Translations under genes and position numbers: made by a program | Part shown: positions 56,501 to 64,000 of the stretch, piece after piece | How the letters are laid out: each line of letters starts with the position of its first letter | Numbering within the stretch: the first letter of the stretch is position 1 | Notes under the pieces: model-generated | Databases searched by the model: none | Told to the model about the DNA's origin: nothing | What the model saw: the letters and a program-made list of their open reading frames with translations, nothing else | Assembly (NCBI RefSeq): GCF_004514425.2 | Contig: NZ_MYFN02000009.1 | Coordinates: 1 to 64,000, forward strand | From: Shinella sumterensis | GTDB taxonomy: Bacteria; Pseudomonadota; Alphaproteobacteria; Rhizobiales; Rhizobiaceae | Reading direction: 5' to 3' | Length of the DNA stretch: 64,000 bases

Positions 56501-57092
56501 TGAACTCGTTGCCGCCGTCCGCCAGGTCCGCTGCGGCCTCGGCCTGATCGAGTCCAGCCTGGATCACGGCGGCAATACGGGCATCGCTGCCCTCGCCGGA
56601 ACCCTTGTAGTCGAAGATGGCGGTCCGAAGAGCGCTCAAGTCCCTTCGCATCAACTGCGCGAGCACGCGTTCGATCAACGAAAAATTGTCGCCCGCTTCG
56701 ACAATCGCGAGCAGGGAATAGGCGCGGGCGGAAAGGTGCGCGAGATGGTAGCTCGCCGCCGCCATGACAAAATGGAAGTCGCGATCGATCTCGTCGGGAT
56801 TCCCCTTTGCTATTACCGCCTCAAGGGCCGTCGCCGCCTGTTCGAAGGCGATGCGCGCTTGTGCGGCATCCCCGCCCATTTCACGCAGGCGAAGACCGAG
56901 GCCGAGAAGTGCGTAACCATAGGAATGAAGATCATAACTCAGTTGGGGAGCGAAGGCCGGTGCATCGGGAGGCAACACACCATCGCGCCAGATGATTGCT
57001 CTCGCCTGGCCGCGGGCGATCAGGCGACCACGAAATCCTGCGGTCGCAGCTTCATTAATGTCGGCGATAATCGCTTCAGGCGTTGTTGGCAT
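53574..57092 (-). CDS. hamB: Hachiman helicase HamB
   Basis: 1172 residues. A Ski2-like SF2 helicase: DDLVVSLPTSAGKTRVAELC (Walker A, about 330), RVVFVTPLRALSAQTE, GLLVFDEGHMIGL (DEGH box, about 430), SPTLAQGLNLSATAVVMHSL and GRAGRAYVDVEGIVLF. The N-terminal 280 residues are helical repeats; the C-terminal 400 are unassigned. It starts within the last 17 bases of hamA. In Hachiman, HamB senses and unwinds DNA and licenses the HamA nuclease to degrade it, stopping phage and plasmid spread. The length is close to known HamB proteins. Confidence 0.82.
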   Translation of the reverse strand: MPTTPEAIIADINEAATAGFRGRLIARGQARAIIWRDGVLPPDAPAFAPQLSYDLHSYGYALLGLGLRLREMGGDAAQARIAFEQAATALEAVIAKGNPDEIDRDFHFVMAAASYHLAHLSARAYSLLAIVEAGDNFSLIERVLAQLMRRDLSALRTAIFDYKGSGEGSDARIAAVIQAGLDQAEAAADLADGGNEFIFDGLDTALIDGFLAAMSLFLLALERGERPLLDQALERLRMSLSICSELNLLPQWWAHRIAIHLLSDLWSSTFHERVPLQPAGGEAADWPRLRELFIALLQRRHKSEIDLWPSQIEAAVRAVDQSDDLVVSLPTSAGKTRVAELCILRCLAGGKRVVFVTPLRALSAQTETTLQRSFGPLGKTISALYGSIGVSGFDEDAIRERDIVVATPEKLDFALRNDPSLLDDVGLLVFDEGHMIGLNEREVRYEVQIQRLLRRPDAHQRRIVCLSAILPDGDQLDDFAAWLRRDHPGGLIKNDWRPTRLRFGEVVWTSPNARLNLRVGDERPWVARFLTGSEPPRWVPPKRRRTRLFPDNQRELCLATAWRLADDGQTVLIFCPERRSVEPFADVIVDLHERGALRSLLEADPAVLNTAIALGEEWLGSNSAILKCLRLGVALHHGALPTAYRKEVERLLRDNVLKVTISSPTLAQGLNLSATAVVMHSLHRSGEMIEISEFKNVIGRAGRAYVDVEGIVLFPMFDDIVKKRRNWEKLINDLGARNMESGLALLVWTLLSRMHARIGGDLNQLVDYVVNNAAAWTFPEIANEKPEDRERALADWERHVATLDTAILSLIGENDVPDEGIEAALDNILQSSLWHRRLLRQNGQVQQVLKAGLLSRSRLVWSQSTAARRRGYFLAGVGLTTGHALDAIAPEANLLLIQANGGILEGDAEAAIAAITALAELVFAFFPFTPDPMPVNWRDILRAWLLGQPLAGVAAGQESETLQFIEGGLVYRLPWAMEAIRVRAAANGDTVGVFDALLEDHELGLAVPAVETGTLNRSASILIQAGFNSRLAAIKAVIDTGAAFHTGQQLRQWLSSEVVSAWSAQPDWPTPETKAMWTEFVQSFTPPENRTWADRRYWANVAWLGAPPAPGTPVQVHHWGGQPRVFAADGAVLGNLQAALNPGRAGLLRAQVAQDVGRIDITYLGPADLSGA

Positions 57093-57855
57093 TGACGATC
57101 ACCTGATCATAGACGGCGCCGATAAAGGCGGCATGGCCGTCGACGCGAAGTCCGACCCCCCATTGGTGAAACTCACCGGGATAGGCTTGCAGTGAGGCGG
57201 TCAGCATTGCCTCCGGCGAGTTTCCGGAGAAGGTGAAAAGAAGGTGCTTGACGCTGGCCGGCGGAATTCCGTGTTTCAGAAGCGCGTCGTCGATCGCATC
57301 GGCCAGGGACTCATTGCCGAGTTCGAGGAGACGGGCTGAAATGAACGAGAGAGCGTGGCCCGAAGGTAGCCCTCCATCCTTGTTCAGATTCTCGCGCGCT
57401 TGCGCGACCACCTGCGCGGTGAGGGTTGCCCGGCTCTTGGCCTCGGTTTTCAGGAACCGCAACCGCTGTGTGTCCCCCTCCAGCAGTAGCGCGATGACAT
57501 CCTCACCACGCATTGCCATGTTACGATGATCTTTCCAACGCAATCTTTTGATCGGCGCATGATAGCCGCCGCTATGGGCGTCGATCCACTCGGTTGCGTA
57601 TATTTCACCGAGATCGCCCGAGCGAATGGCCTTGGTCGTCGGAAGCTTGCCCTCGATCAAAGCCGCAGCAGCAGGCTTTCCAAGTCGGCGGAGGGCTCGG
57701 GCGACGTGTTCTTCGGAAGCGTAATGGCCGGGAACGACTGCCGCTGTCGTTTGTATCCCAGTGGCAAGGTCAGCTGCTCTTCCGGTTATCACCCTGCGAA
57801 AGTGCGCGCCAACCTCGCCATCGGCAGAATCGCACCAATCGTTGAACTGCACCAT
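57076..57855 (-). CDS. hamA: Hachiman nuclease HamA (DUF1837)
   Basis: 259 residues. RSGDLGEIYATEWIDAHSGG (E84 region), MRGEDVIALLLEGD (E118-D119) and RFLKTEAKSR (E138-x-K140) form the PD-(D/E)xK-like nuclease core of the HamA C-terminal domain (DUF1837). It is directly upstream of and overlaps hamB, the signature order of Hachiman. An Mrr-like nuclease gene ends 18 bases before its start on the same strand, so a three-gene operon is likely. Confidence 0.82.
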   Translation of the reverse strand: MVQFNDWCDSADGEVGAHFRRVITGRAADLATGIQTTAAVVPGHYASEEHVARALRRLGKPAAAALIEGKLPTTKAIRSGDLGEIYATEWIDAHSGGYHAPIKRLRWKDHRNMAMRGEDVIALLLEGDTQRLRFLKTEAKSRATLTAQVVAQARENLNKDGGLPSGHALSFISARLLELGNESLADAIDDALLKHGIPPASVKHLLFTFSGNSPEAMLTASLQAYPGEFHQWGVGLRVDGHAAFIGAVYDQVIVNANNA

Positions 57856-57873
57856 TTGCGCCTCCTCCCCCGA

Positions 57874-58719
57874 TCAACGTGCAAAGAGGTCACGAACGCG
57901 GACGAACGGCGAGCCGGTCTCTGCGGCACGGCGAACTTTACGCTCAAGAACCTTGGTGAGCGGCAGCTCGCGATCCAACATCTCATAAAGGTCGAGACCA
58001 TCCATGCAGATGACGCGCTTGCCTCGTCCGAAGGCAATAAGACCGTCGTCGGTGAAGCTGCTATTGCTGATGAAGAGGCCGCGGGTCCACGCCGCCTTCT
58101 GCTCGATCTTGCCGTGAAAGGTGTGCAGCTCGGCGACGCCAATGGGTTGACCCTGCCATTTGGCTTCGACGAGATAGATTTCATTGCCGAGCTGGAAGCT
58201 GCCGTCGATCTGCTCGCCACGCAGGCGAAAAGGTTCCTGGGCGGCTAATCCGAAAGCGTTGAACAGATCCTTGAGGAAACCCTCGAAGGCATAGCCCCGC
58301 GCCTGTGGGGCGAGCGCCGTAATCTGCAGGAGATCCGACTTGGCCTTGGCAATCTTGTTCCGGTCGATGGCGGTGGCCGCAGCACTCGGCGCAGCTGGTG
58401 GCGGAGCGTGATTACCCGAAAGTCGATTGATCATACCCAGGTAGCGGGTTTCAGCATTGACGACCGGGTCTTTGCCGGCGGTGCGCGCGAGATATTCTGA
58501 ACGATGCTCCCAAAGGGCCGCAAGGGTACGAACAGCGGTGGCGTCATCGCAGTGCTGCAGGAAGTAGCGGAGGCGTTTTCCTTTCGACCCTCCGTTCGCG
58601 GCATACTTGGGGTCATCGATGTTGACCTTGAGCTCTGAGGCGAAGAACTCGGAAAAGCTTTTGTCAGAAAAGTCCAGCACGAAGCCCTGCCCCCGGACAA
58701 AGTCAACGAGATCATCCAC
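57874..58719 (-). CDS. Mrr-like restriction endonuclease-fold protein upstream of Hachiman
   Basis: At least 281 residues from a GTG at 58719. The frame is open further to about 58774 (reading [12 protein letters not shown]), where GGGGGAG would serve as ribosome site for a rare ATT start. N-terminal region: [33 protein letters not shown], a helical domain seen on several phage-defence nucleases. C-terminal region: an Mrr-type PD-(D/E)xK fold with [26 protein letters not shown] (D172) and YLVEAKW (E185, K187). It may be a companion effector to Hachiman, or a separate single-gene defence. Confidence 0.72.
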   Translation of the reverse strand: MDDLVDFVRGQGFVLDFSDKSFSEFFASELKVNIDDPKYAANGGSKGKRLRYFLQHCDDATAVRTLAALWEHRSEYLARTAGKDPVVNAETRYLGMINRLSGNHAPPPAAPSAAATAIDRNKIAKAKSDLLQITALAPQARGYAFEGFLKDLFNAFGLAAQEPFRLRGEQIDGSFQLGNEIYLVEAKWQGQPIGVAELHTFHGKIEQKAAWTRGLFISNSSFTDDGLIAFGRGKRVICMDGLDLYEMLDRELPLTKVLERKVRRAAETGSPFVRVRDLFAR

Positions 58720-58779
58720 CAGGCGCAGATCGATCGACCGTATCGAACTAATAGGCTCCCCCCGGAATGCAGCGTTAGA

Positions 58780-59826
58780 TCAGCTGTTAATTGTTTCTTG
58801 GAGTTTTTTGATTTTGGCAAGAATGTCGTCGAAAGACAGCGGCTTTTCATCAAACATCATGGGCGCCATGGCACGATAGTCAGCGCGCAAATCTTTGATG
58901 CGGGACTCCGCCGGCATCAGTCTCAAAGTACCAGGCCTCGCTGTATCGTAGCGGGCCCAACTGGACCGGAAGAAGGTCGCCTTGTGCTTTGCCACTGTTA
59001 CGAGAAGGTCGAAATCGCCGGCCGCGGCTTTTCCTTCCTCGGTGTCGAGGAGCATTGCGAGATCATAATAGTGGCGGGAGAAATACTGCGGCGTTGCGGT
59101 CTCGGCGGGACGGTGCGCCTCGGCGTGCAGCGCAGTCGCCTTTTCCCAGAAGGTCCGTTGCGCGGAGAGGACAGTCACGGTGCATTCCGGATCTTTGAAG
59201 AAATCCGGAAAATCCTCCGCCGCGTAAGGATGAATAATCTTCTGCTCAGTCGGCCATGGATCGCCGCGCGCACCGAGCTCAAGCTTCACCCGCGGCGTGA
59301 TGTAGGCCATGCCTTCATATTCAGAGTTGGAGAGCGCAGGCGGATAGTGGAAGTTCACTGTCTGCGCGTCGTTGGCATCTATTTCCAGCGACCACTGGCC
59401 TTCGCTCGGCTCGCCCAATTGCTCGACGATCGCGGACCTGAGCGCCGGAAGAAGTTTCTCGGCAATATGCCGCTCGACGTCACTCACCAAGGCTTCGATC
59501 AGTTTGTTCACTTGCTTCTTGCTGATGCCTTGCTTTTCCGGATCACGGTCGCCGGTGTAGCCGAGCTCCGCGCGATCGAACGAAAGGTCGATATCCTCGG
59601 AAAAGCGGCGGATGGCGCCGAATGCCTTGGAAAGGGATGTGCCACCCTTGAAAACGAGGGTGGCTGCATCTTGTTTCTGCAAGCGGAAAAGACGCTTCAA
59701 AGTCCAGCAGACCCAGAAGTCCTTTTCGATGATGGTGTTGGCAACCCCTCGAAGGGCGCCCGTTTCACCAAACAGGGCAGCACGATCATCAGCCGGAAGA
59801 AGAGCCACCCTATCCATCGATCTCAC
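58780..59826 (-). CDS. AbiEii-type nucleotidyltransferase toxin
   Basis: 348 residues (GTG at 59826; an in-frame ATG at 59817 is likely). DUF1814/AbiEii core: VFKGGTSLSKAFGAIRRFSE (G61-S65) then DIDLSFDR (D78, D80), the GSx10DxD pattern of this toxin family. C-terminal helices include HYYDLAMLLDTEEGKA. The family targets tRNA or related RNA by nucleotide transfer. It overlaps the antitoxin gene by 17 bases. It is a type IV-like TA and abortive-infection module. Confidence 0.85.
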   Translation of the reverse strand: MRSMDRVALLPADDRAALFGETGALRGVANTIIEKDFWVCWTLKRLFRLQKQDAATLVFKGGTSLSKAFGAIRRFSEDIDLSFDRAELGYTGDRDPEKQGISKKQVNKLIEALVSDVERHIAEKLLPALRSAIVEQLGEPSEGQWSLEIDANDAQTVNFHYPPALSNSEYEGMAYITPRVKLELGARGDPWPTEQKIIHPYAAEDFPDFFKDPECTVTVLSAQRTFWEKATALHAEAHRPAETATPQYFSRHYYDLAMLLDTEEGKAAAGDFDLLVTVAKHKATFFRSSWARYDTARPGTLRLMPAESRIKDLRADYRAMAPMMFDEKPLSFDDILAKIKKLQETINS

Positions 59827-60436
59827 CCGACGCGTTGGCGATCGATACGAGTGTCGGCCTCATCCAGGCTGGTGCCTGAACCGCGGAGGACGCAAGCATC
59901 TTCTTGTCGTTGACTGACAGGCGGCGCACTGCGACCTGCGCAACGTCGCCGGCACGCATCGCTCCCACATGGCGAAGCGCTTGCACGACCGTGCCAGCCG
60001 CACTGCCAGGAGCGATCAAGTGCTTGGGCGAGGCATGTCGCAGATCGACGACGCGCTTGCCCAGGACGACCCGGCGAGAGGGACCGTCGGTAAGATAGGT
60101 CGTCTTCGCCGGCACCTGCGTAGTGAGCCCGAGTGCGCTCGCCGCGCGCGCGCCTGCAATCTGCAACTGAGAACCGGTTTCCCGTGCGAGCGCCTGGGCG
60201 ATATCGTCCGGAACTGGCGAAAGCAGCCCAAGCTGCGGATGGACCTTCGGGAAATCATAAAGGCCTCGCGCGAGGCGCCGTAGCTTGCCACCCTTGACCA
60301 GTCGCGACAGCGCCTGATCGACCGCGGCGCGTCCAGCAATGCCCAGGAAATCGCTCGGCGTGAAAACGCCGCCACGCCCGCCAGCGCGGACGCGTTTCAT
60401 GATCTGATCCGGGACTGATGTCGTAGTGCTTTTCAT
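59810..60436 (-). CDS. AbiEi-type antitoxin (DUF6088-like)
   Basis: 208 residues. A winged helix near the N-terminus (GGVFTPSDFLGIAGRAAVDQ, LSRLVKGGKLRRLARGLYDFP) and a C-terminal antitoxin domain (ETGSQLQIAGARAASALGLT, KTTYLTDGPSRRVVLGKRVV). It both neutralises the toxin and represses the operon; a 30-base palindrome abuts its start codon. It is divergent from the next unit at 60543. Confidence 0.82.
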   Translation of the reverse strand: MKSTTTSVPDQIMKRVRAGGRGGVFTPSDFLGIAGRAAVDQALSRLVKGGKLRRLARGLYDFPKVHPQLGLLSPVPDDIAQALARETGSQLQIAGARAASALGLTTQVPAKTTYLTDGPSRRVVLGKRVVDLRHASPKHLIAPGSAAGTVVQALRHVGAMRAGDVAQVAVRRLSVNDKKMLASSAVQAPAWMRPTLVSIANASGEIDG

Positions 60437-60437
60437 A

Positions 60438-60467
60438 TGTCAGAAAATAGTGCATCTTTTTCTGACA
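60438..60467. promoter_or_regulatory. Inverted repeat operator at the AbiE promoter
   Basis: TGTCAGAAA at 60438-60446 and TTTCTGACA at 60459-60467 are perfect 9-base arms with a 12-base spacer, only one base from the antitoxin start codon at 60436. A GCACTATTTT-like -10 region lies inside. The arrangement suggests autorepression and a very short or absent leader. Confidence 0.65.
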
Positions 60468-60542
60468 TTCAAGCTCTGTATTCAACGCCTGCGGTGGAAC
60501 GGAAGCTCCGGCCCTACTAACTCTCGGAAACCGAAGATATTG

Positions 60543-61403
60543 ATGAACAACAATCCTCCACGCTGGAGCCAACTCAAGAAGATCCGTCGCACACTCCAGG
60601 CACGAATGCCGAAGGATAAATTCTTTGATACCGTACTCGAAGGCTGCTTCCGTGTCGCTCGAGATCGGGATAACCCGCTTCGGGGAAACTTCGCGGCAAG
60701 CGGCCTGCGGGAAGCGATTGGGCATGTCCTGCACAGCCTCGCTCCTGATGAGGACGTTCGCGCCTGCGTCTGGTTCATTCAGGCCACGGACACCAAAACC
60801 GTCACTCGCCAGCAGCGTGCAAGTTACATCGTAAAGGCTGGGTTGCCGGACGAATTCGTCAGTGACACTCTCGACATAGATGTGCGCGACTACACCACCC
60901 CCCTGATCGAGGTGATGGATGGGCTCAACAGGGCGACGCATGTTCGCGCCGATACCATCCTCTCGAAAGGATCGAAGATACGTGTGATGATCCACGACGT
61001 CTTGCGCGGCCTCGATCAGTTGCTCGAAGCCGCGAATAAAAGCCGCGAGGCTATCACCCATGCCGTGGCTGACGCGATGCAAGAAGCCGTCTTCGAAAAA
61101 CTCATTTCCGAGACGATTGACGAACTTGATGAGCTTTCGACGCATACAACGGTCGATGGCCACAACATAGACAAGGTGACCGTGACCAAGTTGGATTCGC
61201 AGGACATTAGCTATCGTGTTGAAGGCGAAGTCGAGGTCGAGCTGCAATACGGGTCTAACTCGGACGTCAAAAACGACATCGGATTTCGCCAGGGTGATTC
61301 CTATCCCTACGTCGTGACCGTTACATGCGCTGTCGCTCGGCCCATGGCAATTCGGGCTGATGATCTCAACATCAGCGTCGACAACCGGAGCTTTTACGAA
61401 TGA
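60543..61403 (+). CDS. Predicted pPIWI-associating-nuclease-like protein
   Basis: 286 residues from the ATG at 60543; the longer frame overlaps the AbiE operator. The N-terminal helical domain (KIRRTLQARMPKDKFFDTVL, NPLRGNFAASGLREAIGHVLHSLAPDEDVRAC) looks like that of predicted pPIWI-associating nucleases and related conflict proteins. The C-terminal part (VTVTKLDSQDISYRVEGEVE, VELQYGSNSDVKNDIG) is a beta-rich domain. No nuclease motif is certain. It overlaps by 4 bases with the zinc peptidase gene, so the two form a unit, divergent from AbiE. Confidence 0.5.
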   Translation: MNNNPPRWSQLKKIRRTLQARMPKDKFFDTVLEGCFRVARDRDNPLRGNFAASGLREAIGHVLHSLAPDEDVRACVWFIQATDTKTVTRQQRASYIVKAGLPDEFVSDTLDIDVRDYTTPLIEVMDGLNRATHVRADTILSKGSKIRVMIHDVLRGLDQLLEAANKSREAITHAVADAMQEAVFEKLISETIDELDELSTHTTVDGHNIDKVTVTKLDSQDISYRVEGEVEVELQYGSNSDVKNDIGFRQGDSYPYVVTVTCAVARPMAIRADDLNISVDNRSFYE

Positions 61404-62263
61404 CCGATGCTGAACGACTGATGCGTGGTTTTATCCCCTCGCTCAGGGAGAGCCCATTCAGAATTGCGCCGGAGCGCGTTCATGAGCTTTTGGCGAAAAT
61501 GGGAGGAGAGACATGGGTCCTCGAGATTGTTGATGGGCCGGCAAATTTCGAGGCCTTCCCAACCACCAAGGAGATTGAGGGCACGTACGCGGCCTTGCTG
61601 AGCCTCTGGGCTGTGGCCGCCTCAGTACATGTCCTATCCGTTCTTACGCAAACGGCCGCCGAAATGAACCTTTCGCAGATCGTCATATCACCTGGCGGTC
61701 CGGGTTCTGCTGCAATCGAACTTAAAGACGCCGCTCTGGCGCTGATACGCAACGAAGAACTTTCTTGGGACCATCCTCATGTAGAGCCAGATGCAGCAGC
61801 CGATCCATCGTCCGCAGACGGCCTGACCAACAATCTGTTCCTCGCAGCGGCAAGCTTCATAGTCTTGCATGAATGCGGGCATCTTTTACTCGGGCATCAT
61901 GCATATACCGCGCTGATGCATCAACAGGAGCACGAGGCAGACGCTTGGGCGGTGTCGTGGATCCTCGATAAAGTTCCAAGCGATATGCACCGTGAGTTCC
62001 GGACCTTAGCGATCTGCGTCGCGTTCATCTGGATCGGGCTCGTCGATGAAGTTAGGCAAGCCACGTCAACGCACCCGCCTGCCGCCCAACGATTTGCCGA
62101 CGCTTTCAACAGCTTTGAGAATGTCCCGATGGAGAGCCAGGCATTGGAGATCAGCTATTATGTGCTGAAGGCGTTTTTTGATCCGACGACCGACCTTCCA
62201 CAGCCTGACTGCGCGAAGAATGGTTTCATCGATCAACTCATAGATTATTCTCGCAGTCGGTGA
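61400..62263 (+). CDS. Lit-like (phage exclusion, peptidase U49-type) zinc peptidase
   Basis: 287 residues. HECGH (157-161) lies in an otherwise hydrophobic helix (ASFIVLHECGHLLLGHHAYT), followed by QEHEADAWAVSWILDK (acidic third ligand at 177-181), the layout of gluzincin peptidases such as Lit, which cleaves EF-Tu during T4 infection. The N-terminal 150 residues are unassigned, and there are several hydrophobic stretches. It is coupled (ATGA) to the upstream gene. The defence role is inferred from neighbours. Confidence 0.55.
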   Translation: MTDAERLMRGFIPSLRESPFRIAPERVHELLAKMGGETWVLEIVDGPANFEAFPTTKEIEGTYAALLSLWAVAASVHVLSVLTQTAAEMNLSQIVISPGGPGSAAIELKDAALALIRNEELSWDHPHVEPDAAADPSSADGLTNNLFLAAASFIVLHECGHLLLGHHAYTALMHQQEHEADAWAVSWILDKVPSDMHREFRTLAICVAFIWIGLVDEVRQATSTHPPAAQRFADAFNSFENVPMESQALEISYYVLKAFFDPTTDLPQPDCAKNGFIDQLIDYSRSR

Positions 62264-62356
62264 AAAGCACAGAGCCAAATGACGAGGGTTGCCAACGACT
62301 GACAATTCAGTGTCTATGGTTGCCGGAACACAGAAAACGCTGATTGGCGCGCAAAC

Positions 62357-63049
62357 TCACACCTCCGGAACGTCACCAAATTCATCGGTGACGCCTTTTT
62401 CCAGCGCCTGCCGGCTGAGCAGTCCCGCGTCCTCCAACCGCTCGAGGTCCGGCAGATCGCGTAGCGTCTGGAGACCGAACGCCGACAGGAAATGCCGGGT
62501 GGTCACATAGGTGTAGGGCGCACCGGGTGTCGGGCTGCGCGGACCAGAGCCGAGGAAACCGGCGTCGCGCAGGCTGGCGATCGTGTCGCGGCTCACCTCC
62601 TTGCCGAAGATTTTCGACAGCTCGCCGCGCGTTACCGGTTGCAGGAAGGCGATCGCCGCCAGTACCGCGGCCTCATGCTCCGACAGCGAAACCGAAGATG
62701 ACCGCGTCGGGGCCTGCGAGGCGCGGATCACTGACGCATAGGCCGAACGGCTGCGATGCTGCCATCCGCCGGCAACGGAAACTAATTCGTAAGGGCGATC
62801 GCGCAGTTCCTCCGTGAGGTCGTCTATCAGCAGGTCGATGCTGCAGTCCTTGCCTACCACCCGCGCCAAGGTTTCGCGGCCGACCGGCTCGGCCGAAGCA
62901 AAGATCACCGCCTCGACGCGCAACATCCATTCGCGCCAACGCAATTCCGGCGGCAGGTCGTCCAGCTCCCTGTCGATGAGGATTTCGTCCTCCGACTTCG
63001 GTCTGCCGCCACGAGTTGCTTTGGCTGCATTTGATCCGGCCATGATCAC
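62357..63049 (-). CDS. ScpB-like segregation/condensation protein
   Basis: 230 residues. Tandem winged helices with [59 protein letters not shown] and [18 protein letters not shown] are typical of ScpB. ScpB is the kleisin-partner of SMC in chromosome condensation. No scpA or smc is seen. It is coupled to the DUF1403 gene by a 4-base overlap, an association seen on rhizobial plasmids. Confidence 0.85.
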   Translation of the reverse strand: MIMAGSNAAKATRGGRPKSEDEILIDRELDDLPPELRWREWMLRVEAVIFASAEPVGRETLARVVGKDCSIDLLIDDLTEELRDRPYELVSVAGGWQHRSRSAYASVIRASQAPTRSSSVSLSEHEAAVLAAIAFLQPVTRGELSKIFGKEVSRDTIASLRDAGFLGSGPRSPTPGAPYTYVTTRHFLSAFGLQTLRDLPDLERLEDAGLLSRQALEKGVTDEFGDVPEV

Positions 63050-63999
63050 AACCCGTAAATCCGGAATGAGGACCGGCCGGAAAGCTCGCGCACGGCGCCG
63101 AAACTTTCCAGGCGCTCGAACAGCCGCGTCGCCGCCCAGCGGGAGAGATTGCTACCCGGCGCCGATGCCGTCACGGCGTCTTCCGCAAGCAGTCTTTGAA
63201 TGACGACGCCGGCGCCCTTTGTCCGCACCTTCGGCGCCACGGTCAGAAGGATGTCGGCCCGCCGGGCGATCTCGCTCGCCGAGCGCAGGGCACTGCCCGT
63301 CGCTTCGACCAGAGCCAGGCAGACAGCGCGCAGGAAAGCGGCCTCTCCGGGACGGACGCGGCCCCTGCCCCCGAGCGTTCGGAAAGCCGGGCCGTAGCGC
63401 TCGGCCATCAACAGTGGCACGGGGTGGTTCCATTTCAGCATCGCGGCGATCAGCATATCGGCGAGCGCCCAGGCTAGCTGCTCGGCGTCGGGGCGGTCGC
63501 TATAGATCACCGAAACGAGGTCCGCCGCGGCGAAGGGCGCCGGCCGGCCCGACTGCAATGCGCCGTCGGCATGGTCGACGGCCGCCGCCAACCGGTCGTC
63601 CCAGGCGAGACCCAGCAGATCGGCCAGTTCGGCGACGGTCTTCGTCGAGACGCTCGGTTTTCGCGTCGACAATCTTTTGTATGCCAGAAACACCTTTCCG
63701 GCGGGCCCGGGGTCGTCGCCAGGCACTGTCAGCAAAAGCGCATCACGCAACGCGTGTTCGTCCTCGTTCCGGCCCGCCAACCGCACCGCCGTCATAGCGC
63801 ATTTCAGCGCCCGGCGCGCGCGCCAGCAGCCAGCCCAGTCGGGTTGGGAGCGAACCAGATCATCCAGCGATTTCAGGGCGATACCGGCGGCGAAGGCGGC
63901 GTCCACTTCCGTCAGTTCACGCCCGCGCGGGCTCGCCCAAGCCGGCAACTGGGTAGGCGGGGCGGGGGTCGAAGCAGGGGTGCGGGCGAGCGAATCCAT
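63046..63999 (-). CDS. DUF1403 family protein (at window edge)
   Basis: 317 residues with the start (ATG at 63999) two bases from the window edge; a longer form cannot be excluded. [40 protein letters not shown] and [20 protein letters not shown] fit DUF1403. Function unknown. The pairing with a ScpB-like protein suggests a part in replicon maintenance. Confidence 0.8.
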   Translation of the reverse strand: MDSLARTPASTPAPPTQLPAWASPRGRELTEVDAAFAAGIALKSLDDLVRSQPDWAGCWRARRALKCAMTAVRLAGRNEDEHALRDALLLTVPGDDPGPAGKVFLAYKRLSTRKPSVSTKTVAELADLLGLAWDDRLAAAVDHADGALQSGRPAPFAAADLVSVIYSDRPDAEQLAWALADMLIAAMLKWNHPVPLLMAERYGPAFRTLGGRGRVRPGEAAFLRAVCLALVEATGSALRSASEIARRADILLTVAPKVRTKGAGVVIQRLLAEDAVTASAPGSNLSRWAATRLFERLESFGAVRELSGRSSFRIYGL

Positions 64000-64000
64000 G

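Overview
The window looks like an accessory replicon (plasmid or chromid) of a rhizobial alphaproteobacterium, probably Rhizobiaceae. Supporting signs are a DUF982 protein, a usg-family protein, an adjacent ScpB-like/DUF1403 pair of the kind found on rhizobial plasmids, a ROSE-type leader in front of a small heat-shock gene, CIRCE operators, and many degraded insertion sequences. No rRNA, tRNA, CRISPR array or replication origin was seen. Species-level identity cannot be read from the sequence alone.

Region 1 (1-13.5 kb) carries signalling genes and IS debris. It opens with an IS6 transposase end, a ridA remnant and the 3' end of an IS256 element. Then come a membrane CHASE4-like GGDEF-EAL protein, two related PilZ-like proteins, a solitary FliN/SpoA-domain protein, two IS110 elements, a multi-PAS hybrid histidine kinase, an OmpR-type regulator and a GAF-EAL protein. 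The theme is cyclic-di-GMP and two-component control. At 13.55-16.1 kb an IS256 element is split by an IS1182 element.

Region 2 (16.1-29.9 kb) is a protein-quality-control island that matches, in a divergent form, the transmissible locus of stress tolerance (tLST/LHR). Leftward genes are three Hsp20-type genes (one a 53-codon stump), psiE and a truncated M48 protease. Rightward genes are marR, ftsH, clpK, a hibernation-factor/sigma fusion, an NDUFS4-like gene, a frameshifted permease, rhomboid, a ClpP-like SDH protease, a zinc-ribbon thioredoxin and a KefB-type antiporter. The island is bracketed by a 5' part and a 3' remnant of IS256-family transposases. The right remnant is split by an IS3 element that carries a second IS3 element in its tip, and both have readable 5-bp target duplications.

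Region 3 (33-45.9 kb) extends the stress theme. It holds DUF982, an SPW-repeat membrane protein, an RNA polymerase omega paralogue, a second NDUFS4-like protein, two more Hsp20 genes (one behind a ROSE-like thermometer), otsA-otsB (trehalose), a glycosyltransferase, a glycogen-debranching-type enzyme, small conserved genes and groES-groEL. CIRCE inverted repeats and heat-shock-type promoters lie both at groESL and between otsBA and the glycosyltransferase, so chaperones and compatible-solute/glucan genes are probably co-induced by heat.

Region 4 (46-62.3 kb) is a defence island. After a degraded IS5 element come a Mokosh type I-like operon (kinase-like/helicase protein plus PLD nuclease, with a frameshift at the start of the helicase gene and an IS-truncated third gene), a Hachiman hamA-hamB pair behind an Mrr-like nuclease gene, an AbiE-type toxin-antitoxin pair with an operator next to its start codon, and a divergent two-gene unit whose second product is a Lit-like zinc peptidase. 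The window ends in the ScpB-like/DUF1403 pair (62.4-64 kb).
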